Assembly (NCBI GenBank): GCA_902568465.1
Contig: CACFQR010000001.1
Location: forward strand, 226,525 to 290,524
Source of the DNA: an uncultured Pelagibacteraceae bacterium
GTDB taxonomy: Bacteria > Pseudomonadota > Alphaproteobacteria > Pelagibacterales > Pelagibacteraceae
Direction of reading: 5' to 3'
DNA: 64,000 bases
Within the stretch, counting starts at the first letter, position 1, and each line of letters begins with the position of its first letter. The translations under genes were made by a program, and so were the position numbers. Shown here piece by piece: positions 62,587 through 64,000 of the stretch. The notes beneath the pieces are model-generated. The model was not told the DNA's origin, did no database searches, and saw only the letters and a list, made by a program, of their open reading frames with translations.

Positions 62587-64000
62587 TTAACTTTTCCAAA
62601 ACGACGGAAAAAACAAAACTAGCACAGCAAAGAGTTCGAGCCTACCAAGAAGCATGCCTAAACACAAACTTAATTTAGAAAAATTAGGTAAATCACCAAA
62701 ATTACCATTGGGCCCAATTATATCACCTAAACCTGGGCCAACATTCGATATTGCAGAGGCCGCTCCAGAAATTGCTGTAATAAAGTCTAAACCATCTAGG
62801 GACAAAATTGTTGCTAAAATAAAAAAAATGAAAAAATAAAGAAAAATAAATGTTATTATTGAATATATAAATGTATTACTAATTTTTTCATTATTATACT
62901 TAATTGTAAATACACCATGAGGATAAACCAACTTTTTAATTTGATTTAAAATAAAGTGACCAAGAATTTGAAATCTGAAAATTTTAATACCGCAAGTAGT
63001 GGAGCCAGCACAACCACCAATAAACATTAAAAAAAGAAAAAATATCAAAGGAAATTTTCCCCATGAACTAAAGTCTGACGTAACATAACCGGTGCCTGAC
63101 AGAATAGAAACAACATTAAAAGTAGATATTCTTAAATTTTCAAGAAAACTATAATTTTCGTTATTTATCATTAAGTAAAAGAACATTAATAAAATAGAAA
63201 ATATTAAAATATAAATTAAACCTTTAATTTGACTGTCTTTAAAGAAAATATTTCTTTCTCCTTTTACAAATTTTAAATAAGCAATAAAAGGTATACTTCC
63301 CATTATTATGAAAATTATTGAAATTATTTCTATCCTCGGATTTTCAAAATAACCAATCGAAGTGCTATAGGTTGAGAACCCTCCTGTTGCAATTGTGGTC
63401 ATTGCGTGAGCGATCCCATCAAACAAGTTCATCCCAGCAAAAAAATAAGCTAATGCGCAAACAAAAGTTAAAGTAATATAAATTACTGAAATTATAATAG
63501 TAACTTCATGTGTTCTAGGTAAAATTTTCTCGCTTGCATCTGAGGGTTGATCTTTTTTAAATAATTGCATTCCACCAACGTTCAATAAAGGGAGTATTGT
63601 TATAGCCATTACAATTACACCTATGCCACCAAGCCACTGAAGAATGGCTCTCCATATAAGAATACTTTTAGGGGCATCATCGAGATTATTAATAATTGTT
63701 GCGCCTGTAGTTGTAATTCCTGACATGCTTTCAAAAAAAGCATCAATAAATGATAAATTTAAATCAGATAATAAAAGGGGTACACATCCAAAAATTGCGA
63801 TACTCAGCCATGCAAGCGTGGTTAACAGAAAAGCCTGTTGAAGATTTAATTTTCTGTTTTCTTCAAGATTGGTAAGAACTAACAGTATTCCAATAAAAAC
63901 AGTAACTGAGGCCGATACAAGAAAAGTGCTATTTTCCTCATCATATATAAATTGTAGGAAAAATGGTATAAGCATGAATGCTCCCAATATTATTAAAAGC
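62587..64000 (-). CDS. trkH: TrkH-type potassium uptake protein (partial, 5' end outside window)
   Basis: This is a potassium-conducting membrane subunit of the Trk system. The frame is open through the right edge (LLIILGAFMLIP at the end), so the true start is outside; a TTG at 63987 is not the real start. The four selectivity-filter-like loops are present: SGITTTGATII, IATGGFSTYS, GGCAGSTTCGIK and ISNVGPGLGDI. Many hydrophobic segments cover the 470 or so visible residues. It would work with a TrkA regulatory protein, which is not in this window. It leads the transcript with the AmpG-like and NlpC/P60 genes. Confidence 0.94.
   Translation of the reverse strand, partial: LLIILGAFMLIPFFLQFIYDEENSTFLVSASVTVFIGILLVLTNLEENRKLNLQQAFLLTTLAWLSIAIFGCVPLLLSDLNLSFIDAFFESMSGITTTGATIINNLDDAPKSILIWRAILQWLGGIGVIVMAITILPLLNVGGMQLFKKDQPSDASEKILPRTHEVTIIISVIYITLTFVCALAYFFAGMNLFDGIAHAMTTIATGGFSTYSTSIGYFENPRIEIISIIFIIMGSIPFIAYLKFVKGERNIFFKDSQIKGLIYILIFSILLMFFYLMINNENYSFLENLRISTFNVVSILSGTGYVTSDFSSWGKFPLIFFLFLMFIGGCAGSTTCGIKIFRFQILGHFILNQIKKLVYPHGVFTIKYNNEKISNTFIYSIITFIFLYFFIFFILATILSLDGLDFITAISGAASAISNVGPGLGDIIGPNGNFGDLPNFSKLSLCLGMLLGRLELFAVLVLFFPSFWKS

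Overview
The window is a compact, AT-rich stretch (roughly 30% GC by eye) of a chromosome that looks like the marine SAR11 clade (Pelagibacterales, Alphaproteobacteria). The evidence is the very short spacers, the many 1-8 bp gene overlaps, alphaproteobacterial neighbourhoods (metX-metW beside hisC-tyrA; argH-small lipoprotein-lysA with tlpA opposite; helicase-fdxA-carD), and a SAM-II riboswitch before metX closely resembling the known marine metX example. It holds about 60 protein genes, three tRNAs and several genes of 16-46 codons. I saw no insertion sequence, prophage, CRISPR array or rRNA.

Layout. 1-4948 (minus): rplU-rpmA-obg-proB-proA-nadD-rsfS, which combines ribosomal proteins, ribosome assembly and silencing, proline synthesis and NAD synthesis. 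5020-7490 (minus): gloB, metW and metX, with metX under a SAM-II riboswitch and terminator. 7689-9673 (plus): hisC-tyrA. 9670-13131 (minus): plsC-like, lysA, a 38-residue lipoprotein and argH. 13159-14974 (plus): a TlpA-like thioredoxin, an esterase and an HNH nuclease. 14980-18780: coq7, dsbB, a DedA-type protein, a BASS transporter, a CoA-binding protein and an enoyl-CoA hydratase. 18840-20801: a possible structured RNA, tRNA-Leu(CAA) and a long-chain acyl-CoA synthetase. 21006-25051: an extremely basic 22-residue peptide with its own terminator, facing a carD-fdxA-terB-helicase cluster. 25226-31991 (plus): acetoacetyl-CoA synthetase, an aminotransferase and a TAXI-type TRAP transporter with a 33-residue membrane peptide. 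32013-34037: thioesterase, tRNA-Arg(ACG) and a frameshifted acetyl-CoA acetyltransferase with a small membrane protein. 34191-39080 (plus): aceE, E2 and an EamA transporter. 39071-39838 (minus): uppP. 39980-45920 (plus): gltD-gltB. 46708-59001 (plus): glycosyltransferase, thrS-infC-rpmI-rplT-pheS-pheT-lepA, a three-gene sulfotransferase cassette and tRNA-Ser(GGA). 59152-64000 (minus): a MORN-repeat protein, a frameshifted SH3-NlpC/P60 hydrolase with an AmpG-like permease, and trkH running off the edge.

The most unusual feature is the pyruvate dehydrogenase locus. The lipoyl domain sits at the N-terminus of the homodimeric-type E1 (AceE), and the adjacent E2 has only a peripheral-subunit-binding domain and a catalytic domain, so the swinging arm appears to have moved between subunits. 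Other points of interest are the riboswitch-terminator overlap at metX, the 22-residue basic peptide with a palindromic promoter region, two genes each disrupted by one extra base in an 8-nt homopolymer, and several unlisted micro-genes.

Functions are assigned from motifs read by eye. No database search was run.
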